64,000 bases of DNA from Maribacter sp. (lineage in GTDB: Bacteria > Bacteroidota > Bacteroidia > Flavobacteriales > Flavobacteriaceae). Shown here piece by piece: positions 25,549 to 34,036 of this stretch (positions are counted from its first letter, which is position 1; each line of letters begins with the position of its first letter). The position numbers were made by a program, and so were the translations under genes. Below the pieces are notes generated by a model. That model was not told the DNA's origin. It worked only from the letters and a program-made list of their open reading frames with translations, and searched no databases. The stretch lies in the NCBI GenBank assembly GCA_011050675.1, contig DRFI01000023.1, forward strand, positions 332,079-396,078. The letters are read 5' to 3'.

Positions 25549-26191
25549 ATTCAAATGTATGTCGTTGTTCTGCGGTTGAAGATGCTTCTAGTAATTGGTG
25601 AAATGTTTTTATACTATCAAAATTGCTAGTAATTTCTTCCGATACTGCAATGCCAGATACACCTGTTTCTAATAACCCTTTCACATCTGCTGTAGAAATG
25701 CCACCAAAAGCAATAATTGGGGTTTCGGTTTTTAAAGCTTCTACTAGTAACGTGTATCCATTTAAGCCTAAAACCGGACTCGAATCTTCTTCGTTGGTAG
25801 TAGCTTTAAAAGGACCCAAACTTATATAATCAACTTCTTTGGTAAGTAGTGTTTCTGCGTCTTGCAAGGTGTTTGCTGTACCTCCGACCATTTGCCAAGT
25901 GTATAGCAGTTTTCGAACCTCGGTAGGGGAGGCAGCCGTTTTATTTAATACAACACCATCCGCTTTAATCGTATGTGCAATCTTATACTGATTCTCAATG
26001 ATCAACCGCGTCTGAAAATGAGAAGTGATTTCTCTAGCCTCTTCTGCTATTTTTAAAAACTTCTTTTCTGATACATCCTCTAAGCCTAACTGCACTAATT
26101 CTATACCCGAAGTACATGCCTTTTGTATATTTTCCAATACCTCTTTTGGTGAATTTCCTTTTGGTATGTAATGTAGTTTAGGGATTATCAT
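25547..26191 (-). CDS. ThiE/TenI-like protein with lost active-site residues
   Basis: 214 residues from the ATG at 26191, chosen because MIIPKLHYIPKGNSPKEVLENIQKA aligns with the start of the true ThiE upstream; a longer frame opens at 26257. It shares the whole TIM-barrel layout with that ThiE (TWQMVGGTANTLQDAETL, VDYISLGPFKAT, PVLGLNGY, PIIAFGGI). However, LVQLRLKN is [16 protein letters not shown] is LIIENQYK, and GVHLGKLD is GVVLNKTA. Thus the Arg and the Asn-Asp pair that bind pyrophosphate/Mg, and the HxG..D loop, are gone. It is unlikely to make thiamine phosphate; it could be a regulator, a carrier or an evolving enzyme (inference). About 180 bases downstream of thiH. Confidence 0.75.
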   Translation of the reverse strand: MIIPKLHYIPKGNSPKEVLENIQKACTSGIELVQLGLEDVSEKKFLKIAEEAREITSHFQTRLIIENQYKIAHTIKADGVVLNKTAASPTEVRKLLYTWQMVGGTANTLQDAETLLTKEVDYISLGPFKATTNEEDSSPVLGLNGYTLLVEALKTETPIIAFGGISTADVKGLLETGVSGIAVSEEITSNFDSIKTFHQLLEASSTAEQRHTFE

Positions 26192-26305
26192 GTCCATATG
26201 TTCAAATGTAAACGTTGTGGTATTTGAGTTGGTAAAGTTACGGATGTATAAATACATATTTCTGATTTAAAGTTGAAATTGGAAAAACAAGTTTACTTCT
26301 TACAG

Positions 26306-26363
26306 AAAGTCTCTGTATACCTTAATTAGTCCATAGCTAATTAGCATATAGAGACTTTTTTTT
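26306..26363. terminator. Hairpin between thiH and the ThiE-like gene
   Basis: Outer stem AAAGTCTCT (26306-26314) / AGAGACTTT (26350-26358) encloses an inner stem TAATTAG/CTAATTA; a run of T follows on the plus side. Shape fits a terminator or attenuator. On the minus strand it would act after thiH and separate the ThiE-like gene from the main thi operon, though the T-run there is weak. Confidence 0.5.
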
Positions 26364-26437
26364 ACAAAAGTTTAAATACCTAATAAACTCTAAAAAAGTA
26401 AACCAAGTTGCTTACTTCGTATTGCTAAAAACAGTTT

Positions 26438-27553
26438 TTAGTCTTGCCAATTATTAGCCCAATCTTTCCAAACCACATCTAGACCTTGACTTTTTAACAT
26501 GGCGGTGATGTCTTCTGTTGGTCTTTCATCCGATATTTCAAATTGCTCTAAAGATTCTGGTGCTACGGCATAGCCACCAGGGTTGGTTTTAGATTCCGCG
26601 CTTATTGAGGTAATGCCCAAATTCACAATATTGTTCCTAAACACCTCACTTTCACGCGTAGACATGGAGAGTTCTACATCTTCATCTAATAACCTGAAAG
26701 CACAGATGAGTTGTACCAAATCAGGGTCGGTCATTTCAACCTTTGGTTCCAATCCTCCTGAATGGGGTCGTAATCTAGGAAAGGATATGGAGTACTTCGT
26801 CTTCCAGTACGTCTTCTGTAAATACTTTAAATGCAATGCCGTAAAAAAGCTATCTGCACGCCAATCTTCTAACCCGAACAATGCGCCCAAACCAATTTTG
26901 TGAATTCCGGCTTTGCCCAATCGATCTGGTGTATCTAGCCTAAAATCGAAATTAGATTTTTTACCTTTTGGGTGGTGCTTTTTATACTCCTCTCTATGGT
27001 AGGTTTCTTGATATACCAAAACGGCATACAGTCCATTTTCAATTAACAGCTCATATTCATCTTGCAATAAGGGTTGTACCTCTATGGTGATATTTGAAAA
27101 TTTAGAACGAATTAACTGCAAGGCATTATTGAAGTAATCTACACCAACGGTTTTATTGGCTTCTCCTGTAACCAATAAAATATGGTCATAGCCTTTAGAT
27201 TTTATATACGCTACTTCTTTTAAAATTTCAGCGTCGGTCAAGGTCCTACGTGGAATTTTATTGGTCATGCTAAAGCCGCAGTACGTACAAATGTTCTGGC
27301 ATTCGTTACTTAAATACATGGGCGAATACATTTGTATGGTATTCCCAAAGCGTTTCTTTGTCAATTTGCGACTCAATTGCGCCATTTGCTCTAAATACGG
27401 TTTGGCAGCAGGCGATATCAATGCTTTAAAGTCTTCTAAATCTCGCTTTGTGTTACTCAATGCGCGCAACACATCGTGCTCTGTTTTAGAAAAAATACTG
27501 GCTAGAGTATCGTCCCAGTTGTAAGTATCGAATAGGTCTTTGAAACTGCTCAT
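26438..27553 (-). CDS. thiH: 2-iminoacetate synthase ThiH (radical SAM tyrosine lyase)
   Basis: 371 residues. The radical SAM cluster motif CxxxCxxC is CQNICTYC (Cys85, Cys89, Cys92). Downstream blocks HILLVTGEANKTVGVDYF, VQPLLQDEYELLIENGLYAVLVYQETYH, and SFPRLRPHSGG are typical of ThiH. It cleaves tyrosine to p-cresol and dehydroglycine (2-iminoacetate), which ThiG uses for the thiazole ring. Cytoplasmic, requires a 4Fe-4S cluster and SAM. It starts 6 bases after thiG, in the operon controlled by the TPP riboswitch. ThiH rather than ThiO indicates the anaerobic-type route. Confidence 0.95.
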   Translation of the reverse strand: MSSFKDLFDTYNWDDTLASIFSKTEHDVLRALSNTKRDLEDFKALISPAAKPYLEQMAQLSRKLTKKRFGNTIQMYSPMYLSNECQNICTYCGFSMTNKIPRRTLTDAEILKEVAYIKSKGYDHILLVTGEANKTVGVDYFNNALQLIRSKFSNITIEVQPLLQDEYELLIENGLYAVLVYQETYHREEYKKHHPKGKKSNFDFRLDTPDRLGKAGIHKIGLGALFGLEDWRADSFFTALHLKYLQKTYWKTKYSISFPRLRPHSGGLEPKVEMTDPDLVQLICAFRLLDEDVELSMSTRESEVFRNNIVNLGITSISAESKTNPGGYAVAPESLEQFEISDERPTEDITAMLKSQGLDVVWKDWANNWQD

Positions 27554-27559
27554 AATCTT

Positions 27560-28324
27560 CTAATTCAAAAAATTGGTTAAGGGACTACTTGCTTCGGCTT
27601 TTTTATGGACTACTGGTGCCAGTTTAGCTTCAAAAGCCATTCTGCCTGCAGCTACCGCCATTTTAAATGCTATGCCCATTGCAACAGGGTTTTGAGAAAC
27701 AGCTATGGCCGTATTCACCAAAACGGCATCTGCACCTAGCTCCATTGCAAAGGCTGCATTTGAAGGAGCACCAATACCGGCATCTACAATAACTGGGACA
27801 TTGCTTTGGTCAATGATAATCTCTAAAAATTCTTGTGTTCTTAATCCTTTATTACTTCCTATGGGTGCACCTAAAGGCATTACACACTGCACACCAACTT
27901 CCTCTAAACGTTTACACAGAACGGGATCCGCATGTATATAAGGCATAACCACAAAACCTAGTTTAACTAGTTCTTCGGCAGCCTTCAGAGTTTCTATAGG
28001 GTCGGGAAGCAGATATTTTGGATCGGGATGTATTTCTAATTTCACCCAATTGGTCTCTAACGCTTCACGAGATAATTGAGCTGCAAAAACAGCTTCCTTT
28101 GCAGTACGAACACCAGAGGTATTGGGTAATAAATTAATACGGCTATGGTCTAGATGGCTTAATATATCATCTTGAGCATCACCAACATCTACCCGTTTTA
28201 AAGCTACGGTCACCAATTCACTTTCTGAAGCCAGTATGGCTTCTTTCATTACTTGCGACGAGCTAAATTTTCCCGTTCCCGTAAACAATCTTGAGCTAAA
28301 CTTCTTATCTGCTATCTGTAACAT
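27560..28324 (-). CDS. thiG: Thiazole synthase ThiG
   Basis: 254 residues, full family length. Signatures include [87 protein letters not shown], and [29 protein letters not shown]. The Lys in WVKLEI is the Schiff-base residue for 1-deoxyxylulose 5-phosphate. ThiG condenses that sugar with dehydroglycine and ThiS-thiocarboxylate to form the thiazole phosphate. Gap of 1 base to the stop of thiE upstream and 6 bases to thiH downstream. Confidence 0.96.
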   Translation of the reverse strand: MLQIADKKFSSRLFTGTGKFSSSQVMKEAILASESELVTVALKRVDVGDAQDDILSHLDHSRINLLPNTSGVRTAKEAVFAAQLSREALETNWVKLEIHPDPKYLLPDPIETLKAAEELVKLGFVVMPYIHADPVLCKRLEEVGVQCVMPLGAPIGSNKGLRTQEFLEIIIDQSNVPVIVDAGIGAPSNAAFAMELGADAVLVNTAIAVSQNPVAMGIAFKMAVAAGRMAFEAKLAPVVHKKAEASSPLTNFLN

Positions 28325-28325
28325 C

Positions 28326-28979
28326 TTATTTTCTTTTTTCTTCGGATATACAACGTTGTTCTACTATTTCGGCATCATTGATGCGTTTCTTAAAATCTGG
28401 AATGCTATTAAAATTGCGTGTTATTTCACCGGAAATAGCAATACCATGAATACCCGTTTTCCTTAGTACTGAAACATCATCCATAACAATACCACCAATG
28501 GCAATTACAGGCAATTCTGTTTTGAGTTCTTCGAGTATGGTCAAATAACCGTTTATGCCCAATACGGGACTCAAATTCTCTTTGGTCTTCGTAAATCTAA
28601 AAGGTCCCAAACCTATATAATCTACTTTTTTACTGATCAGAGTTTTACAATCCTCCAATGTATTGGCGGTGCCCCCAATGAGTTGCCAAGAAGCCAGCTC
28701 TTTTCTTGCTTTAGTAGGGCAGGAGTCTAATTTACCTAAATGGACACCATCCGCTTTTACCGCAGCCGCAATTTTATAGTGATCGTTAATGATTAATAGT
28801 GTCTGAAACTTCAATGTTATTTCTCGTGCCCGTTGTGCGGTTTCAAGTACTACTTTTTCTGGCTGGTTTTTTAAACGCAATTGCACCAATTCCGCTCCAG
28901 AAGAGCATGCTTTCTGAATATTTTCTAAGTGTTCTTTTGGGGTACTGCCTTGTGATATATAATGTAATGTTGCTATCAT
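28326..28979 (-). CDS. thiE: Thiamine phosphate synthase ThiE
   Basis: 217 residues. Joins the pyrimidine (HMP-PP) and thiazole phosphate moieties. Active-site elements are present: LVQLRLKN (Arg), [10 protein letters not shown] (Asn-Asp), [22 protein letters not shown], and the Ser/Thr and Lys residues of [19 protein letters not shown] binds phosphate. It stands 21 bases after the TenI-like gene and 1 base before thiG. This is the intact member of two ThiE-type paralogues in the operon; the other, at 25547-26191, has lost these residues. Confidence 0.92.
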   Translation of the reverse strand: MIATLHYISQGSTPKEHLENIQKACSSGAELVQLRLKNQPEKVVLETAQRAREITLKFQTLLIINDHYKIAAAVKADGVHLGKLDSCPTKARKELASWQLIGGTANTLEDCKTLISKKVDYIGLGPFRFTKTKENLSPVLGINGYLTILEELKTELPVIAIGGIVMDDVSVLRKTGIHGIAISGEITRNFNSIPDFKKRINDAEIVEQRCISEEKRK

Positions 28980-29000
28980 TTAAATTCTTTACTTAAAAGC

Positions 29001-29636
29001 TTAATTCATGCTATTTCTATTTGAAGTTTTCTTCTCTTCAATCCATGCCGCTTCATAGTGCTTTTTTAAGGCTATAAAGCTTTCAACAGGGTTTTTCATA
29101 TTCCAAACGCCACCTAAGACACCAATACCTTTAAAACCGAGCTTTAGTGTTTGTTGTACTGTTTTATCGGTGATACCGCCCATGCCCACGATTAACTTTC
29201 CACTTTGGTTGACGTCGAAACCTTTTCCTTCATAACCCTGTTTAGAGATGGAAGAAAACACGGGACTCAGTAAATGATAGTCAAATTCAAATTCACAATC
29301 TTCTAAAACCTCTGGATCATGAAAAGAAGAACTTATAGTCTTACCGTACATATCTAAACTTTTAAAATACTGACCGGGATTATCAATATGGTCTATTCTT
29401 TTTTGCTCTTGAAAATGCACGCCTTTTAATTCATATGCATTGATCAACTCATGAAAAAGGTGTACTACAATTCTATTGTGATATTTAGTATCTATTAGAT
29501 TTAAATAATCGCAATGTTCTTGATAGTCTTTAAATGGTTTTCTCAAATGATAATATGCCAAACCTTGTTGAAACAACTGATGAAGTATTTCAATTTCGTT
29601 CGGGATATCATTTTCTGGTGCTATTAATACGATCAT
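29001..29636 (-). CDS. TenI/ThiE-superfamily protein
   Basis: 211 residues. A TIM-barrel of the thiamine-phosphate-synthase superfamily but distant from ThiE: YYHLRKPF replaces the QxRxK motif, RIVVHLFHEL the IND motif. KGVHF, GKTISSSFHDPEVL, DYHLLSPVFSSIS and GMGGITDKT keep the fold. The SSSFH segment corresponds to the His-bearing loop of TenI, the aminothiazole tautomerase acting between ThiG and ThiE. A tautomerase role is therefore likelier than ThiE activity, but this is inference. Second gene of the riboswitch-controlled operon, 73 bases after thiS. Confidence 0.75.
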   Translation of the reverse strand: MIVLIAPENDIPNEIEILHQLFQQGLAYYHLRKPFKDYQEHCDYLNLIDTKYHNRIVVHLFHELINAYELKGVHFQEQKRIDHIDNPGQYFKSLDMYGKTISSSFHDPEVLEDCEFEFDYHLLSPVFSSISKQGYEGKGFDVNQSGKLIVGMGGITDKTVQQTLKLGFKGIGVLGGVWNMKNPVESFIALKKHYEAAWIEEKKTSNRNSMN

Positions 29637-29709
29637 TTTTGTGATTTAAGTATTGTAATGGAAATCCTTTTGCTTCATGTGGGTAAAATAGGAATAGAAA
29701 GCCTGATTT

Positions 29710-29913
29710 TCAACCACCTTGGGTAGCTCTAATCACCAATACTTCATCGCTCTCGTTCAGTGTTTTGGTATGCCACTCTGTTTTGGTGATAATGTTCTCA
29801 TTTACCGCCACGGCTATTCCGTTGACAGAAATATCCAATCCATTAATGATTTCATCTAATGTAGTGTTCGGCTCGAATAGGTGAGTGGTGTTGTTTACTT
29901 TAATGTGTATCAT
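29710..29913 (-). CDS. thiS: Sulfur carrier protein ThiS
   Basis: 67 residues, ubiquitin-like fold ending in the required Gly-Gly. The C-terminus is adenylated and converted to a thiocarboxylate that donates sulfur to ThiG. Signatures: IHIKVNNTTHLFEP, ISVNGIAVAVNENII, and the terminal VLVIRATQGG. First gene after the TPP riboswitch. The adenylyltransferase ThiF and the pyrimidine synthase ThiC, often adjacent, are not in this window. Confidence 0.93.
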   Translation of the reverse strand: MIHIKVNNTTHLFEPNTTLDEIINGLDISVNGIAVAVNENIITKTEWHTKTLNESDEVLVIRATQGG

Positions 29914-30025
29914 CTTTTCAATTAGGTTATCAATGCGTAAAACGCAACAATGATTTTAATTTTGATGTAAACAGAAAGAATAAATAATGAAATGAAAAAA
30001 GGAAAGTACAGGTTGTTGATCCTGA

Positions 30026-30106
30026 TAACTTTTCCCTACGTTGATATTAATCAAATCAGGTTCTAAGGATATTTCTCAAACTATGAAATAGCTACTCCTA
30101 AAGTTT
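30026..30106 (-). promoter_or_regulatory. TPP riboswitch (THI element)
   Basis: On the minus strand the RNA starts with AACTTTAGGAGTAGC (closing-stem 5' side), contains TTGAGAAATATCC and the hallmark AGAACCTGATTTG, and ends CAACGTAGGGAAAAGTT. The outer strands AACTTT and AAAGTT pair. This is the THI-box consensus that binds thiamine pyrophosphate and turns off downstream thi genes. thiS starts about 110 bases downstream. A short CAGG/CCTG stem and a T-run at about 29996-30024 may be the expression platform. Confidence 0.93.
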
Positions 30107-30360
30107 ACTTCGCTAATGTAAGAATTTGAAAGGGAATGTGATTCTTAAAATGGAATAGTTTGATTTTTTTTGAAATAGACCAACTTTAAGTAATGTAATT
30201 CTACAATACATCAAAAGAAAGTTAAAGATTGATTTACTGATATGTTCATGAAATTTCAATCAATTCATCCCAATTAAATTACAATTCGGTAAGTCCCAAT
30301 TCATTTTTATCCTGAATCAAAATATATTTACATCATACAAAACACCAACGGGACAGCATC

Positions 30361-30804
30361 ATGGAACATACCAAACCAAAGACCAGCAATAAAAAACAGA
30401 TTTTCAGAATCATGTTATTTGCCAGTACCTTCATTTCTTTATGCTCTGTACCGTGGATTTTAGTGAAAGCTTGGATTTTACCCTTACCGAATACGGTTCA
30501 AGAACAAGTAGATCAAACTTTAGGTTACGGATTTGACGGAGCCATTGTATATGTAGATGAAGCCGGTAAGCCTCCCGCGTTTTATGGTGCTGGTTATCAT
30601 AACACTGAAAATAAAATTCCCGTTAACCCAAAAGCACTTTTCAAAATTGCCAGTATCAGTAAATTATATGATGCCGTAGCAATTACCAAATTAGTACATG
30701 AGAACCGTTTATCGCTTGATAAAACTCTTGCCGATTACTTTCCTGAGCTTGTTGGACAAATTGAAAATGCAGAAAATATCACCATAAAAATATTTCTGCA
30801 ATGA
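30361..30804 (+). pseudogene. Truncated serine beta-lactamase-family protein (N-terminal third)
   Basis: 147 residues. A membrane anchor (about 14-38) is followed by the start of a class C beta-lactamase / serine hydrolase domain: GAIVYVDEAGKPPAFYGAGYHNTENKIPV and ALFKIASISKLYDAVAITKLVHENRLSLDKTLADYFPEL. SISK is the catalytic SxxK motif. The protein ends at ITIKIFLQ, exactly where family members continue with the LLxHxSGxP block; the YxN and KTG motifs are absent. Intact members are about 350-400 residues. The following 160 bases carry no recognisable continuation, so a deletion is likelier than a simple nonsense mutation. Confidence 0.85.
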
Positions 30805-30962
30805 ATAAATACCTTTAATACACACCTAAATAGATAACTATTAGGAAGGATGGAAGTGAAATGTGTTTGTGTGTGAAAATGAAAATTATAACTTAAATAT
30901 ACCCGCTTGGTGTAAGTATATTCTATAATTTTAAATTAGGCGGTGCTTTATGTTAATCTTAA

Positions 30963-31676
30963 TTACATAGGTATTGTAAATCCCATTCCTACGGTTAAAC
31001 CGCTCCATCCAGTAGTTAATTTGTCACCGTTTTCATTTAATAAGTAACCACCATCGGGATTATCTTCTTTTAATTTTATCCTACCCCCATAATAGAGGTC
31101 CAAATCTATATATGCTCGTAGCACTAAAAAACCCAAAGGGTATTCGTATAAGAGGCCTCCACCTAAACCATAATCTATAGATTTAAAGTCAAGACTATCA
31201 AATTGATTTGTTCCTGAGGTGGTTAAATCTGAAGTGATATTAAAACTAGAAAATGTCACTAAACCCTTGAATTGTGCATATAGATGGGATTTTTCATTCG
31301 AAACTAGGTTTAGATAATATCGATAACCAATGGTACTCCCTTTTAATTCATTCGTTAACCTAAAATGTCCAGAATAATCTGCCACAGATGATTTGGCGCC
31401 AGAAACCCTATTCGCATAAAAAAATGAGGACTTTATATTTTCCACCGAAAATCCAACAGAGAATCCATAATTATAGTAAAAATTATCAGTTGTTTTAAAA
31501 TTTTCGAAATCAACCTGATCTTTTAAACTATTATGAAATAATTTTAAAGGAGAAGTTGGTGTAGTACCTAAATTTACTTCAAAATTAATCCCAGATTCTT
31601 GTGCAGTTATATTGGTTATAGTCATACAAACCATAATCCCAATTACAATTTTATGGACCTTATTCAATATCAACAT
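30963..31676 (-). CDS. Outer-membrane beta-barrel protein
   Basis: 237 residues. Signal peptide 1-25 (cleavage near TAQES). The remainder shows alternating amphipathic strands with aromatic ends (FYYNYGFSVGFSVENIKSSFFYAN, GSTIGYRYYLNLV, SHLYAQFKGLVTFSSFNI, GLGGGLLYEYPLGFLVLRAYIDLDLYYGG, WSGLTVGMGFTIPM), as in small outer-membrane barrels of about 10 strands. No enzymatic motif. Its start overlaps the 3' end of the upstream surface lipoprotein by 17 bases, so the two are one operon and may form a surface complex (inference). Confidence 0.78.
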   Translation of the reverse strand: MLILNKVHKIVIGIMVCMTITNITAQESGINFEVNLGTTPTSPLKLFHNSLKDQVDFENFKTTDNFYYNYGFSVGFSVENIKSSFFYANRVSGAKSSVADYSGHFRLTNELKGSTIGYRYYLNLVSNEKSHLYAQFKGLVTFSSFNITSDLTTSGTNQFDSLDFKSIDYGLGGGLLYEYPLGFLVLRAYIDLDLYYGGRIKLKEDNPDGGYLLNENGDKLTTGWSGLTVGMGFTIPM

Positions 31677-33630
31677 ATATTCCTTTTGAATGAATTAATT
31701 TTCCATTGGTCAACCATAAATAATAATCACTTCCAAGACCACTGTTACCTTTATCAGATTCATAGCTAAAACTTGATAGTTCATTTGTGCTTATATCTGC
31801 AAGAAAGCCTAGCTCTCCTTGCACTAGCAGTAAGTTATTCGATATGGGGTCATAGGAAACACTTCTATTATTATTACCTGCCGAATACGGTATTGTGGTA
31901 AGAGTTTGGCCACTTAAAAGATCTATTACCTCAATGGTATTGTTAGCAGTCGCATAATAGAGCGTATCGTTATAAATATCCAAGGAATACCTTTTTGTAG
32001 AAAAGCTATAGCCTGGAGATTCCGGTAAACTAGCTCTTCGTATTAACGTATTATTCGTTATTTCATAAATAGCATAATCGTCACCTTGTCTTATAAATAT
32101 GTACTTTCCGTCGTTGGACAAGTAACTAATCGTAACGGAATTGTTGTCTTGATTATAGTATGTATAGAAAACTTCATTAGTTTCAGTATTGGTTAATGTT
32201 AAGGTTTTAGTTTGGTAATCCCATGTTTTTAAGATTTTACCTCTCAACTGAAACGAAGTTTTGTTTTCTGCAGCATACGCCCTAATTGTGCTAAGGTTGT
32301 TTTTATCTAGCTCCATAGTTTCATAGACCAATTGAAAATCATCTCCTCTGTGAATAATTTCCAAATAAAAATTATTACTAATAGGGTCTAATTCAAAACC
32401 TAATGCATTTACTTGGTTCAACGAACCTCTGTGGTATAAGACTGTTTTATTAATTAAATTAAAGTCTTGCGAATATTCAAAAATAGATATGCCCTGATTA
32501 GACCCCACGGCATTACTTTCGGCAGCAATTAAATAATACCGTTGCGTGCTTGGGTTAAAAATAAAGTTCTGTCCAAAATATTGGTCAATATTCGGAATAA
32601 GCCCAAAACTTGCTTCATCCAAAATGGGCTTAAAATTATAAGAAGGTATGTAGGGGTCGTAATCCGTTTCCGGAAAAAGGGAACCAAAGTAATCCGCTCC
32701 AAAAGAGTAGGGAGCATCTACAAGTTCACTTCCTCCTTGTGTGGAAGCTGAAAAATTATAAGCTTCGGAACTCCAATCTGTTCTAAGATATACCTCATAA
32801 GAACCAAAATTGGCATAAAGTGGATGCTGTGGCCATGTTAAGCGGTAGTGTTCTATATCTACAAAAGACATAGTTATAGTTATCCAAGAAGGATCATGTT
32901 GTAACGTTGAACCCTCACCGATAAGCTCAACATATTCACTCGTAAATATTATGGAGTACGTAACATTAGAACGATCTTCTCTTTCTGGTCTGTTTGTATC
33001 TAAAGGAAATAGTACGGTATAGGTATCAATATAATTTTCTTGGTCAAGGAATTCTTCGGTAATCGGTATTCTTGATTCATATTCCGGAAATTGAATACTT
33101 AAATACGCGTCTTTATAATCTAAATCTCCCCTATTTTCCCATGATACACGAATGCTACCATTTTCAGTAATAACACTTGTAATCGAAGGGGGCTGCGAAG
33201 GCTCACGCTTTATAATAAATTTAAAGTCTTTAAAAACCGTAATACGCTCCATTTGAAGCTGTTCTGCAATACTTCCTGTACCAGAGCTTAACTCATGAAC
33301 AATACGTATGGTATGTTCCCCATCCTCATAAAAACTTGGCTGCACCGTGAATTCTCCAGAATTGGATTGAGAATTTGAGGAAATACGTTTGTTGTCCAAC
33401 AAAACTTCAGTGGCAAAACCAAATTGTTCGGGCAATGCATTAATAGTATAATACATACGCCTATCTATATTAATGGTGTCGCCTTCGGTAAATGAATTTA
33501 GGGTAACCGTAATATCATCGGTATTCGGCCCTTCCAAGTTTACATAATTATCTTCCGAAAAATTATAGGAACAACCTAGTAAACAAACACAAATAAATGC
33601 AATACTGATTTTTAAAAAATACGAGTTAAT
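31660..33630 (-). CDS. Surface lipoprotein with fibronectin-like and beta-propeller domains (start uncertain)
   Basis: The first standard start is a TTG at 33537, but the same frame runs upstream and encodes a textbook lipoprotein signal: SYFLKISIAFICVCLLGC then SYNFSEDNYVNLEG. No ATG, GTG or TTG precedes it; an ATT at 33630 is the best candidate start. The mature part has an N-terminal beta-sandwich region (about 50-220) with PPSITSVITENGSIRVSWENRG, then a long beta-rich domain with propeller-like blades (PISNNFYLEIIHRG, SYLSNDGKYIFIRQGDDYAIYEI, NDTLYYATANNTIEVIDLLSGQTLTTI, DPISNNLLLVQGE). Probably an exported surface protein; function unknown. Overlaps the beta-barrel gene downstream. Confidence 0.7.
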   Translation of the reverse strand: MNSYFLKISIAFICVCLLGCSYNFSEDNYVNLEGPNTDDITVTLNSFTEGDTINIDRRMYYTINALPEQFGFATEVLLDNKRISSNSQSNSGEFTVQPSFYEDGEHTIRIVHELSSGTGSIAEQLQMERITVFKDFKFIIKREPSQPPSITSVITENGSIRVSWENRGDLDYKDAYLSIQFPEYESRIPITEEFLDQENYIDTYTVLFPLDTNRPEREDRSNVTYSIIFTSEYVELIGEGSTLQHDPSWITITMSFVDIEHYRLTWPQHPLYANFGSYEVYLRTDWSSEAYNFSASTQGGSELVDAPYSFGADYFGSLFPETDYDPYIPSYNFKPILDEASFGLIPNIDQYFGQNFIFNPSTQRYYLIAAESNAVGSNQGISIFEYSQDFNLINKTVLYHRGSLNQVNALGFELDPISNNFYLEIIHRGDDFQLVYETMELDKNNLSTIRAYAAENKTSFQLRGKILKTWDYQTKTLTLTNTETNEVFYTYYNQDNNSVTISYLSNDGKYIFIRQGDDYAIYEITNNTLIRRASLPESPGYSFSTKRYSLDIYNDTLYYATANNTIEVIDLLSGQTLTTIPYSAGNNNRSVSYDPISNNLLLVQGELGFLADISTNELSSFSYESDKGNSGLGSDYYLWLTNGKLIHSKGIYVDIE

Positions 33631-34006
33631 ATGAAGTTGAATAGAAATAGCAGTAATATTTAGTAATGAAACAACGGTATTTAAACCTAAAAAGTATATT
33701 TCATAAATCTAGACAAATAGTATTAAAGCAATTTAGTAAAGGATTACAACGCTTTATGTATTTGAGTATTTAAAGAAACGTATTTACCATAGTACCTTTT
33801 AACTTTTTCTTTGATAACGTTACTTCTACAAAAGCGATTGAGACTTATTTAAAGTTAGGCGATTGCCATACTTCACTAAAGGTTCGTTAATTCAGTTAAG
33901 AAAGCAATAAATAATAACTTATGAATTGCCCCATGAAAGACGAAAAGGCAAGGGGTTTGGAATAGAATTTTATATGAAACCGCTAAAAAAAATAAAAGAG
34001 TTGTAG
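33631..34006. other. Divergent intergenic region between the surface lipoprotein and the unknown gene at 34037
   Basis: About 375 AT-rich bases. No convincing ORF, hairpin terminator or RNA gene was seen. It must contain the minus-strand promoter of the lipoprotein operon; the plus-strand promoter is listed separately. Confidence 0.4.
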
Positions 34007-34014
34007 TAATTTTG
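34007..34014 (+). promoter_or_regulatory. Bacteroidota -7 promoter element, TAATTTTG
   Basis: TAATTTTG matches the TAnnTTTG consensus of the main sigma factor in Bacteroidota. It lies 22 bases before the TTG at 34037, so the transcript would have a very short leader and translation must begin at or near that TTG. No ATG is available in frame. Confidence 0.5.
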
Positions 34015-34036
34015 TGGTTCATATAATTACAGAATA

